NCBI GenBank assembly: GCA_035540915.1
Contig: DATLFQ010000056.1
Span: 1-11,907, forward strand
Direction of reading: 5' to 3'
DNA from: DATLFQ01 sp035540915
Lineage (GTDB): Bacteria > Actinomycetota > Acidimicrobiia > Acidimicrobiales > GCA-2861595
Length of the DNA stretch: 11,907 bases
The notes under the pieces were generated by a model. The model made no database searches. It was not told the origin of the DNA and was given only the letters and a program-made list of their open reading frames with translations. The position numbers and the translations under genes are program-made. This document shows, piece after piece, positions 1 through 4,757 of this stretch. The number at the start of each line of letters is the position of its first letter. Positions within the stretch are counted from its first letter, which is position 1.

Positions 1-162
1 CAGGGTCATGGTCAGCGCCTTGCCGGTCCCTCGGTCGACCAGCAGATAGGCGCCCTGGAACCCTTCGAGGCGGCGGAGCCGATCAGTCAGTCCCTCGAAG
101 TTCCGGATCCCGGCCTCAGCCTGATCTGGACTCCCCTCGTAACTGCCAACCCTCGCGTGCAT
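1..162 (-). CDS. ABM-like (antibiotic biosynthesis monooxygenase fold) protein, 3' part outside window
   Basis: Only the first 54 codons are present; the gene runs off the left edge. The ATG at 162-160 is supported by a strong Shine-Dalgarno AGGGGGA (175-169) six bases upstream. The protein opens MHARVGSYEG, has an amphipathic helix (about residues 12-34, with GIRNFEGLTDRLRRL) and then GFQGAYLLVDRGTGKALTMTL in the position of the second strand. The order short strand, helix, 'GF.GAYLLVDR.TGKALT' fits small ferredoxin-like alpha+beta proteins of the ABM/YgiN type, which dimerise and are often annotated as monooxygenases or stress proteins. Many family members have no known substrate, so no reaction is assigned. 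The upstream spacer holds a 10-bp hairpin (260-289) that could lie in its 5' UTR. Family assignment is fairly secure; function is open. Confidence 0.7.
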   Translation of the reverse strand, partial: MHARVGSYEGSPDQAEAGIRNFEGLTDRLRRLEGFQGAYLLVDRGTGKALTMTL

Positions 163-259
163 CACTCGTCCCCCTGCTCGTCGCCAGCCCAGCAGAAACA
201 CTGTACGGAGATATTTGCTCCCGAGCGTTCCGGACAAGGCGATGGTGTCGATTCCGGAT

Positions 260-289
260 GGGTCCGGGGGCCGATGAGCCCCAGGACCC
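260..289. repeat. Strong imperfect hairpin (10 bp, one bulge)
   Basis: The outer arms are GGGTCC (260-265) and GGACCC (284-289). The inner arms GGGG (266-269) and CCCC (279-282) extend the stem, with a single unpaired A at 283 and a nine-base loop. On the minus strand it lies 138 bases past the RNase-like gene's stop and 98 bases before the ABM-like start. It could be a terminator for the first or a 5' UTR structure of the second. No U-tract follows on either strand, so a classical intrinsic terminator is not shown. Confidence 0.4.
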
Positions 290-381
290 GTCCCACAACT
301 TGCGGAGCCCATGATTGACGGCGTCTCCCGATCGCCGCCTCGGCGGACGCGCCAGCCTTCCGAGTCGATCACCGATGCCCA

Positions 382-401
382 GCCGCGTCCTTCGGCGCGG
401 C
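382..401 (-). terminator. Possible terminator hairpin after the PIN/NYN-like gene
   Basis: Read on the minus strand, 26 bases after the TGA at 427, arms GCCGCG and CGCGGC enclose eight bases, in which one further C-G pair closes a GAAG tetraloop above an A/C mismatch. No run of U follows. Position and stability suggest a U-less terminator of the kind proposed in high-GC actinobacteria; this is inference. Confidence 0.3.
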
Positions 402-426
402 CTTGGCCACCGGACAGACTTCGTGT

Positions 427-789
427 TCAGTCCACGACCTGGTCGAGCAGCCATTTCGGCCCGACGACGTCGGCGTTCGCCGCTCGGACCCGCTCGACCA
501 GTTCCCGGTCGGCCGTGACGACGATGACGTGCCGGTGCGCCGCCGCGATGGCGGCGATCGTGTCGTCGCCGTCGCCGGGTGCATGCACGACTTCGACGCC
601 ATCCGCGTCGGCCTCGTCGGCTCCAGAGCGGGCGTCGCCTTCGAGGACGAGAGTCACGGGAGGGGCCAGCCGTCCGATGGTCACCGATGCCCGCACTCGT
701 TCCGTGAAGCGTCGGGTGGCGCCCGGTCTGTCGCGCCACCAGCCGGTGGGCCGGGACCCGATCACGTTGGCGGTGTCGATCACGAGCAT
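427..789 (-). CDS. Small PIN/NYN-like domain protein, putative RNase
   Basis: This 120-residue protein begins MLVIDTANVIGSRPTGWWRD. The N-terminal hydrophobic strand ending in an acidic residue (D5) and asparagine (N8), followed by GWWRDR, is typical of short actinobacterial PIN/NYN-fold proteins that databases often misname 'NTP pyrophosphohydrolase'. The later VTLVLEGDARSG, VVHAPGDGDDTI and HVIVVTADREL segments supply further acidic residues (GDGDD, TADRE) expected of a metal-dependent nuclease centre. The C-terminus GPKWLLDQV closes the fold. The frame stays open 71 codons further upstream, but that extension is arginine-rich and unlike the family, so the ATG at 789-787 is chosen. No clear Shine-Dalgarno precedes it. 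It is followed by a 264-base non-coding spacer. RNase activity is inferred from fold class only. Confidence 0.72.
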   Translation of the reverse strand: MLVIDTANVIGSRPTGWWRDRPGATRRFTERVRASVTIGRLAPPVTLVLEGDARSGADEADADGVEVVHAPGDGDDTIAAIAAAHRHVIVVTADRELVERVRAANADVVGPKWLLDQVVD

Positions 790-849
790 CCGAACAGCGT
801 CGCGCCGTCGCGCACCGCCTGGCTCCCGGCTCGAACCCAGGCGGTTCCA

Positions 850-878
850 ACCCTTTTGACGCTGGAAGCGCAGTCCAA
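850..878 (-). promoter_or_regulatory. Possible promoter of the PIN/NYN-like gene
   Basis: On the minus strand a TTGGAC hexamer (878-873) and an AAGGGT hexamer (855-850) are separated by exactly 17 bases. The predicted start of transcription is near 843, giving a 5' UTR of about 54 bases. The match to TTGACA/TATAAT is partial, so the call is tentative. Confidence 0.3.
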
Positions 879-921
879 GGACCAATCGAACGAGGCGACC
901 CGGCTTCGACGCCGCATGAAG

Positions 922-937
922 GCCGCAAATCTGCGGC
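922..937. repeat. Perfect 6-bp hairpin in divergent spacer
   Basis: Arms GCCGCA (922-927) and TGCGGC (932-937) enclose AATC. It lies in the 284-base spacer between the divergently transcribed RNase-like and flavoprotein genes and is one of two perfect inverted repeats there. Confidence 0.45.
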
Positions 938-974
938 AGGGTCGTCGAGCACCGCGTACCGCCGGCTCTGGCGG

Positions 975-992
975 GGCGATCGCGAGATCGCC
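975..992. repeat. Perfect 7-bp hairpin with GCGA loop
   Basis: Arms GGCGATC (975-981) and GATCGCC (986-992) enclose GCGA, which is a GNRA-type tetraloop if transcribed on plus. It lies 81 bases upstream of the flavoprotein ATG at 1074. It could be an operator, or an RNA structure if transcription starts further upstream. It carries no T-run, so it is not an obvious terminator. Confidence 0.5.
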
Positions 993-1060
993 GACATGCC
1001 AACAGGCGGCCGAGAGGCTCACAGGAGCTGTCCGGCCGCCCGCGGATCTGGACCGAGGGT

Positions 1061-1066
1061 TAGCGT
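1061..1066 (+). promoter_or_regulatory. TAGCGT, candidate -10 of a leaderless flavoprotein mRNA
   Basis: The hexamer matches TAnnnT and ends seven bases before the ATG at 1074, the same spacing class seen at hemE, the Rid gene and the luxR-type gene. There is a competing reading: GAGGG at 1055-1059 would be a Shine-Dalgarno five bases before an in-frame GTG at 1065. The two readings exclude each other because the GTG lies inside the hexamer. Confidence 0.4.
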
Positions 1067-1073
1067 GCCGGCC

Positions 1074-2210
1074 ATGCGAGTCGTGGTCCTCGGCGCAGGC
1101 TTCGGCGGGTTGGAGCTGACCACGAGGCTCTCGGAGGAGTTCGGCGCCGGCGTCGACGTCGTGCTCATCGACAAGAGCGCCGACTTCGTCTTCGGGTTCT
1201 CCAAGCTGGACGTCATGTTCGGGCGCGCGCCTTCCGAACAGGTGCGCCACCCCTACCGCGACCTCGTGAAACCCGGCGTCCGGTTCGTCCGGTCGACCGT
1301 TCGCGCCATCGACCCCAACGCCAAGCGGGTGGAGACCGACGACGGCGCCTTCGACGCCGACATCCTCGTCGTCGCCCTCGGTGCCGACCTGCACCCCGAG
1401 GAAACGCCGGGGCTGGTCGAGGGCGGCCACGAGTTCTACACCGAGCCCGGCGCGTTTGGGCTGCGCGACGTCCTGGCCGACTTCGACGGCGGGCGCGTCG
1501 TCGTGGCGGTGACGTCGACGCCGTTCAAGTGCCCACCGGCGCCGAGCGAGACCGCGCTGTTGCTCCACGACTTCCTGGGCGACCGCGGGCTCCGGGACCG
1601 GTCGCACGTCGCACTCCTGATGCCGCTGCCCGCCCCCATCCCGCCGTCGCCGGAGGCATCGCGGGCCCTGCTCGCCGCGTTCGAGGAGCGCGGGATCGAC
1701 TGGCACCCTGAGACGCTGGTCCGTGCGCTGGACCCGTCACGCCGGGTGGCGATCCTCGACGGCGGCGGTGAGATGCCGTACGACCTCTTCCTCGGGGTGC
1801 CGGTGCACAAGGTTCCGATGGTGGTGGCCCGGTCGGGCATGACCGTCGACGGCTGGATCCCGGTCGACCCGTCGACCCTCGAGACGCAGTTCCCGGACGT
1901 GTACGCAGTGGGCGACGTCACCAGCGTCGGGACGCCGAAGGCGGGCGTGTTCGCCGAGGGCCAGGCGGCCGTCGCCGCCGGCGGCATCAGCGCGCGCATC
2001 CGCGGTGCCGGCGGAGCGGCCCACTACGACGGGCGCGGCATCTGTTACATGGAGTTCGGCGACGACCAGGTGGCCAAGGTCGACGTCACCTTCGTGACCG
2101 GGCAGGCGCCGCACGGCACGCTCGAAGGGCCGTCACCGGCGCTCGTCGCCGACAAGGCCGCCTTCGGCTCCAGCCGCGTGCAGCGCTGGTTCGGCCGCAC
2201 CTGGCCGTGA
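1074..2210 (+). CDS. FAD-dependent oxidoreductase, sulfide:quinone reductase-like
   Basis: The 378-residue protein has an N-terminal dinucleotide-binding motif (VVVLGAGFGGLE, residues 3-14), an acidic strand end (LIDK, 31-34), a central ALGADLHPEE segment and a second flavin motif VYAVGDVTS (277-285). FKCPPAPSET (151-160) resembles the SQR/flavocytochrome c sulfide dehydrogenase 'KCPPAPYE' segment, and a second cysteine follows at GRGICYMEFG (C324). C153 and C324 are spaced roughly like the redox-active pair of true SQRs. The C-terminus (SSRVQRWFGRTWP) is a short amphipathic tail like those that attach SQRs to the membrane. The likely role is oxidation of sulfide or a related thiol donor with transfer to quinone, but NADH dehydrogenase-like relatives share this layout. 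The start is the ATG at 1074; an in-frame GTG at 1065 is the alternative. It has no obvious partner gene. Confidence 0.82.
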   Translation: MRVVVLGAGFGGLELTTRLSEEFGAGVDVVLIDKSADFVFGFSKLDVMFGRAPSEQVRHPYRDLVKPGVRFVRSTVRAIDPNAKRVETDDGAFDADILVVALGADLHPEETPGLVEGGHEFYTEPGAFGLRDVLADFDGGRVVVAVTSTPFKCPPAPSETALLLHDFLGDRGLRDRSHVALLMPLPAPIPPSPEASRALLAAFEERGIDWHPETLVRALDPSRRVAILDGGGEMPYDLFLGVPVHKVPMVVARSGMTVDGWIPVDPSTLETQFPDVYAVGDVTSVGTPKAGVFAEGQAAVAAGGISARIRGAGGAAHYDGRGICYMEFGDDQVAKVDVTFVTGQAPHGTLEGPSPALVADKAAFGSSRVQRWFGRTWP

Positions 2211-2225
2211 GGCGCCCACCGCCCC

Positions 2226-2624
2226 CTATCCCACGAAGCTGAGATGGAGGCGGCGCTGGCGGTTGTCCGGGTTGAGGTCGACGACCACCACCCGCTGCCA
2301 GGTGCCGAGGAGCGGCCGCCCGGCCGCCACCGGGATGGTGACCGACGGGCTCACGAGGGCGGGCAGCACGTGGTCGGCGCCGTGGCCGGGGGAGCCGTGG
2401 CGGTGGCGGTAGCGGCCGTCGCGCGGCAGCAGCGCGTCCAGCACGTCGACCAGGTCGGCCTCCGAACCACTGCCGGTCTCCATCAGCGCCACGCCGGCGG
2501 TCGCGTGGGGCACGAACACGTTGACCAGGCCGTCGCCCGAGGCCCGGCAGAACTCGGCCACCTGGTCGGTGACGTCCACCACCTGCCGCCCGGCGACGTC
2601 GAGCGGCAGCTCGGCGGTGCGCAT
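2226..2624 (-). CDS. YjbQ/UPF0047 family protein
   Basis: The protein has 132 residues, normal for this single-domain family. It shows the VNVFVPHATAGVALMET segment (residues 34-50; family form 'HTTAG', H40), a histidine cluster RYRHRHGSPGHGADH (71-85), SVTIPVAAGRPLLGTWQ (94-110; family form 'S..IPV..G.L.LGTWQ') and a final RRLHLSF strand. Members form trimers and some have weak secondary thiamine-phosphate synthase activity; the physiological role is unsettled. Its ATG shares one base with the stop of the upstream DJ-1/PfpI gene (TGATG at 2626-2622) and lacks its own Shine-Dalgarno, so translation is probably coupled. Its stop lies 15 bases from that of the convergent flavoprotein gene, with no room for a separate terminator. 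Confidence 0.88.
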   Translation of the reverse strand: MRTAELPLDVAGRQVVDVTDQVAEFCRASGDGLVNVFVPHATAGVALMETGSGSEADLVDVLDALLPRDGRYRHRHGSPGHGADHVLPALVSPSVTIPVAAGRPLLGTWQRVVVVDLNPDNRQRRLHLSFVG

Positions 2625-3217
2625 CAGACCGGGGGCGCCGGGTCGTACTGGATGTAGCGCCGGACCTGGCGGGCCCGGTCGACGGAGTGGAACCGGCCGA
2701 CCAGGTGCAGGGCCATGTCGATGCCGGCGGACACGCCGGCCGCCGTGACGACGTCGCCGGCGTCCACGAAGCGCTCGTCGGGGCGGGCGACGATGCCGTC
2801 GCCCAACGACACCAGGTGGTCGAACGACGACCAGTAGGTGGCGGCCGGGCGGCCGTCCAGGACGCCGGCGTCGGCCAGCACCAGCGACCCGGTGCACACG
2901 CTGGCCAGGAGGGCCCCGGCCGCGGCGGCGTCGCGCACCCGGGCCCGCACCGTCTCGTCGCCGAGGAGCGGCCCCACGCCCGGCCCGCCCGGCCAAAGCT
3001 GGACGTCGAACGGGGGCATGTCGGCCCACGTGTGGTCGGCCAGGACCCGGGCCCCGTTGGCGCAGGTGATGACGTCGTCGGTGTCGGCGACGGTGAAGAC
3101 GGTGACCTCGTCGTCCGGCCAGGCGCGGGCCCAGCCGGCCAGCACCTCCCACGGCCCGACCCAGTCCAACTCCTCGACGCCGGGGAACAGCGCGATGGCG
3201 ATCGACGGCCCGGACAT
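2624..3217 (-). CDS. DJ-1/PfpI family protein (type 1 glutamine amidotransferase-like)
   Basis: The 197-residue protein shows IAIALFPGVEELDWVGPWEV near the N-terminus (conserved acidic residues E15, E16 and D18), WPGGPGVGPLL (75-85) and the nucleophile elbow LLASVCTGSLVLA (103-115) with C108. ATYWSSFDHL (126-135) and a C-terminal GVSAGIDMALHLVGR helix (161-175) complete the family pattern. The order fits the isonitrile hydratase (InhA)-like branch rather than PfpI proteases or the DNA-binding AraC-linked members, since no HTH domain follows. Substrate cannot be read from sequence. It starts at ATG 3217-3215 with AGGA (3231-3228) ten bases upstream. It is first of a two-gene unit with YjbQ, and its start faces the divergent acidic mini-protein gene across only 17 bases. 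Confidence 0.87.
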   Translation of the reverse strand: MSGPSIAIALFPGVEELDWVGPWEVLAGWARAWPDDEVTVFTVADTDDVITCANGARVLADHTWADMPPFDVQLWPGGPGVGPLLGDETVRARVRDAAAAGALLASVCTGSLVLADAGVLDGRPAATYWSSFDHLVSLGDGIVARPDERFVDAGDVVTAAGVSAGIDMALHLVGRFHSVDRARQVRRYIQYDPAPPV

Positions 3218-3234
3218 CGGCTACACATCCTGCC
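3218..3234. promoter_or_regulatory. 17-base divergent start region
   Basis: Only 17 bases separate the DJ-1 ATG (minus) from the acidic-protein ATG (plus). On plus it holds TACACAT (3222-3228), a -10-like element just before the ATG; on minus it holds an AGGA. Full promoters for both directions cannot fit, so each must reach into the other gene's coding sequence. Confidence 0.4.
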
Positions 3235-3399
3235 ATGGAGACACCCGATGCCCCCGAGGAGCGGACGCAGCAGGAGGTTCGGGAGGAGGCGGCCGCCGAG
3301 CCCGACGATCCCATCACCAGCCGCGAGGAGCTGGAGACCGAGCTGATCGACGAGGGCGCTTCCGAGGAGGGCAGCGCCATCGGCGACCAGATGCCCTAG
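3235..3399 (+). CDS. Very acidic 54-residue protein of unknown function
   Basis: The frame ATG (3235) to TAG (3397-3399) encodes METPDAPEERTQQEVREE... ending GSAIGDQMP. It contains 14 Glu and 5 Asp against 3 Arg, with no Lys, Cys, Trp, Phe or Tyr, so it should be strongly negative and largely disordered. A short helix is likely around SREELETELIDEG (29-41). I do not recognise a family. It is not Pup: it lacks the terminal GGQ/GGE and is shorter. Evidence that it is real: the composition is coherent, it fills the interval between the DJ-1 and FlgN genes exactly, and no larger frame competes convincingly. No Shine-Dalgarno is seen; a leaderless start is possible. It converges on flgN with nine bases between the stop codons. 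Confidence 0.6.
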   Translation: METPDAPEERTQQEVREEAAAEPDDPITSREELETELIDEGASEEGSAIGDQMP

Positions 3400-3408
3400 G
3401 TTCAGCGC

Positions 3409-3909
3409 TCACCGGCGGGCGCTCGGCACCCCCACGAACTCGGTCACCGACGGTGGCGGGACCCGTCCGGCCACGATCAGGCCGCCGCGGCGGACCAGGG
3501 CCTCCAGCGGCGGCTCGTCGGTCGGCTCGTCGTCCAGGGCGTCGAGCACGGCCTGGGCCCGCTCGGTCGCAGCCGCTACCAGGCGGCGCAGGTGGAGGGC
3601 GTGGCGGCGCAGGACCGGGCGGCCGGGTACCGGCCAGCGGGCGACCAGCTCGTCCAGGGTGGGCTCGCTCCCGAGACCGAGTGCGGGTCCCGCTCCGGCC
3701 AGCTCCACGGCCCGGGACAGCTCCAGCATGTCGAGGCGGTCGACCAGGAGGTCCGCCTCCCGGAACGCCGGTCCGGCCCAGGCCAGGCGGTCGGACTCCA
3801 ACAGGACCAGGGCGACCCGGAGCTGCCATCCGATGCGCTCCAGGACCTGGCGCTCCCGCCCCAGCAGGACCGACAGCGGACGGGCGCTCCACAGGGGAAC
3901 GGCTTCCAC
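3409..3909 (-). CDS. flgN: FlgN-family protein, probable flagellar type III export chaperone
   Basis: The 166-residue protein is mostly helical. LSVLLGRERQVLERIGWQLR (12-31), then LLESDRLAW, FREADLLVDRLDMLELSRAVEL (49-70), LGLGSEPTLDELV and HLRRLVAAATERAQAVLDAL follow the actinobacterial FlgN pattern ('LWRERELLE.LLFKLE', 'REVE.VL..LR..EL.RAVE', 'LG....PTL.EL'). FlgN binds the hook-associated proteins FlgK and FlgL and hands them to the flagellar export gate. The C-terminal 40 residues are low-complexity and charged, ending GVPSARR. The GTG start at 3909-3907 is favoured by GAGGA (3921-3917) seven bases upstream; there is no early ATG. It lies 50 bases after the luxR-type gene on the same strand, probably in one operon. 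No flgK or flgL follows, which is unusual. Recognition is by motif pattern only. Confidence 0.62.
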   Translation of the reverse strand: MEAVPLWSARPLSVLLGRERQVLERIGWQLRVALVLLESDRLAWAGPAFREADLLVDRLDMLELSRAVELAGAGPALGLGSEPTLDELVARWPVPGRPVLRRHALHLRRLVAAATERAQAVLDALDDEPTDEPPLEALVRRGGLIVAGRVPPPSVTEFVGVPSARR

Positions 3910-3916
3910 GCCCCGT

Positions 3917-3921
3917 TCCTC
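3917..3921 (-). promoter_or_regulatory. Shine-Dalgarno of flgN
   Basis: GAGGA on the minus strand lies seven bases before the GTG at 3909-3907. It decides the start of flgN, whose frame is open far upstream without an ATG near the domain boundary. Confidence 0.6.
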
Positions 3922-3959
3922 GGCACCGGGCGCCCGATGGTGAGGATTCGGGAACCCAA

Positions 3960-4628
3960 TCAGCCCAGCAGGCCCAGCGCCACGGCCCGGGCCAGCGCCT
4001 CCCGGCGGGTGGCCACGCCGAGCTTGGCGTAGATGTGGCCGAGGTGGGTCTTGACGGTGGCCGGCGTCACGTAGAGGCCCTCGGCGATCTCCCGGTTGGA
4101 CCGGCCCTGGGCGAGGTGGACGAGCACCTCGATCTCCTTGCGGGTCAGCGGCGGCGGGCCATCCGCTCCGACCGCCGGCGGGGTGCCGCCGGCTCCGCCC
4201 CCCGGCCCGAGAACGCCGACCAGCAGCGGCACCAGGGCCGGTGAGACGACCCGCTCCCCCGCGCCGACCCGCGCCAGGGCGGCGGTCAACTCCTCGGGGC
4301 CCACGGACCGGCTGAGCAGGGCGTCCACGCGCGCTGCCCGCAGGGCGTCCAGCGTGGTCGGGTCGACCTGGTCGAGCAGCACCACCACCCGTGGCGCCGA
4401 GGGCAGCTCCCGGGCCCGGCGGGCCGACTCGGCCAGGGCCAGGTCCCGGTGGGACCCCAGGACCAGGAGGGCGGCCCCACGGGCCCGGACCAGGCGCAGG
4501 CCCTCCTCGGCGCCGGCCGCCGACCCCACCACGGTCACCAGGGACCCCTTCAGCGCCTGGCCGATGCCCAGGCGGACCAGTGGCCAGTCGTCGACGACCA
4601 CGGCGGTCGCCAGCGCCGGCCGGTCCAC
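3960..4628 (-). CDS. LuxR/NarL-family response regulator with degenerate receiver domain
   Basis: The 222-residue protein has a receiver-like domain (about 7-125), a Gly/Pro-rich linker (139-160) and a clear LuxR-type helix-turn-helix (161-218: LTRKEIEVLVHLAQGRSNREIA, then VTPATVKTHLGHIYAKLGV). The receiver keeps the N-terminal acidic pair (VVVDDWPLVRLG, D13-D14) but glycine G58 sits where the phosphoacceptor Asp is expected (LLVLGSH for 'VVLLDLRM'). The usual Thr is leucine (VVVLLD, L85) and the usual Lys is serine (ALLSRS, S106). It is therefore probably not switched by phosphorylation. The GTG start at 4628-4626 follows TACAGT by six bases and has no Shine-Dalgarno. It is co-directional with flgN and divergent from a sigma-28 gene, so flagellar gene control is the natural guess. 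Palindromes at 4648-4684 overlap the expected -35 position, consistent with autoregulation. Confidence 0.87.
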   Translation of the reverse strand: MDRPALATAVVVDDWPLVRLGIGQALKGSLVTVVGSAAGAEEGLRLVRARGAALLVLGSHRDLALAESARRARELPSAPRVVVLLDQVDPTTLDALRAARVDALLSRSVGPEELTAALARVGAGERVVSPALVPLLVGVLGPGGGAGGTPPAVGADGPPPLTRKEIEVLVHLAQGRSNREIAEGLYVTPATVKTHLGHIYAKLGVATRREALARAVALGLLG

Positions 4629-4634
4629 CGTCCA

Positions 4635-4640
4635 ACTGTA
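4635..4640 (-). promoter_or_regulatory. TACAGT, candidate -10 of leaderless luxR-type gene
   Basis: On the minus strand TACAGT is followed by six bases and then the GTG start. This matches the TAnnnT-N6-start pattern at hemE and the Rid gene. The corresponding -35 position falls at about 4658-4663, inside the CCACCCGGGTGG palindrome. Confidence 0.5.
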
Positions 4641-4647
4641 GGCCCGG

Positions 4648-4684
4648 GGACTAGTCCACCCGGGTGGTCGGCCGCACCACCCGG
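4648..4684. promoter_or_regulatory. Palindrome cluster, candidate operator between luxR-type and sigma-28 genes
   Basis: Three perfect dyads are packed into 37 bases: GGACTAGTCC (4648-4657), CCACCCGGGTGG (4656-4667), and the inverted repeat CCGGGTGGT (4660-4668) / ACCACCCGG (4676-4684) around a seven-base spacer. CCACCCGG or its complement occurs three times (4656, 4660, 4677). The cluster overlaps the expected -35 position of the luxR-type promoter. Binding by the neighbouring LuxR-type regulator is inferred, not shown. Confidence 0.5.
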
Positions 4685-4715
4685 CCGGGCCAGACGGCGG
4701 TCGCGGTTCGCCCGC

Positions 4716-4732
4716 CCGGCCGATGTGGCCGG
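4716..4732. repeat. Inverted repeat CCGGCC-N5-GGCCGG upstream of sigma-28 gene
   Basis: Perfect six-base arms (4716-4721 and 4727-4732) enclose GATGT. It lies 25 bases before the sigma factor ATG, so it could be an operator or a 5' UTR hairpin affecting translation. GC-rich sequence produces such repeats readily by chance. Confidence 0.3.
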
Positions 4733-4757
4733 CCCCTGCGTGCCCGAAGGTGGTCCC

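Noticed and set aside
203..231. ECF-type promoter (GGAAC at 231-227 minus) before the ABM-like gene
   Set aside because: The nearest CGTA lies 19 bases downstream, longer than the usual ECF spacing, so the match is not convincing.
819..850. tRNA T-loop-like GGGTTCGAGCC on the minus strand
   Set aside because: The stem after the loop mispairs at the second position, and no anticodon arm, D-arm or acceptor stem can be built around it.
116..997. Long open frame on the minus strand (293 residues)
   Set aside because: It is arginine/proline-rich, has no recognisable motif and overlaps the PIN/NYN-like gene in another frame; GC-rich sequence keeps such shadow frames open.
2226..3217. DJ-1 (formerly 'ThiJ') plus YjbQ as a thiamine synthesis pair
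   Set aside because: The ThiJ name is historical, YjbQ's thiamine-phosphate activity is weak, and no other thiamine gene or TPP riboswitch is visible.
3235..3399. The acidic mini-protein as a Pup homologue
   Set aside because: It is acidic and disordered like Pup but ends DQMP instead of GGQ/GGE, is shorter, and has no proteasome genes nearby.
2838..4244. 468-residue plus-strand frame
   Set aside because: It runs antisense through the DJ-1 gene and flgN and has low-complexity Arg/Pro/Gly composition with no domain.
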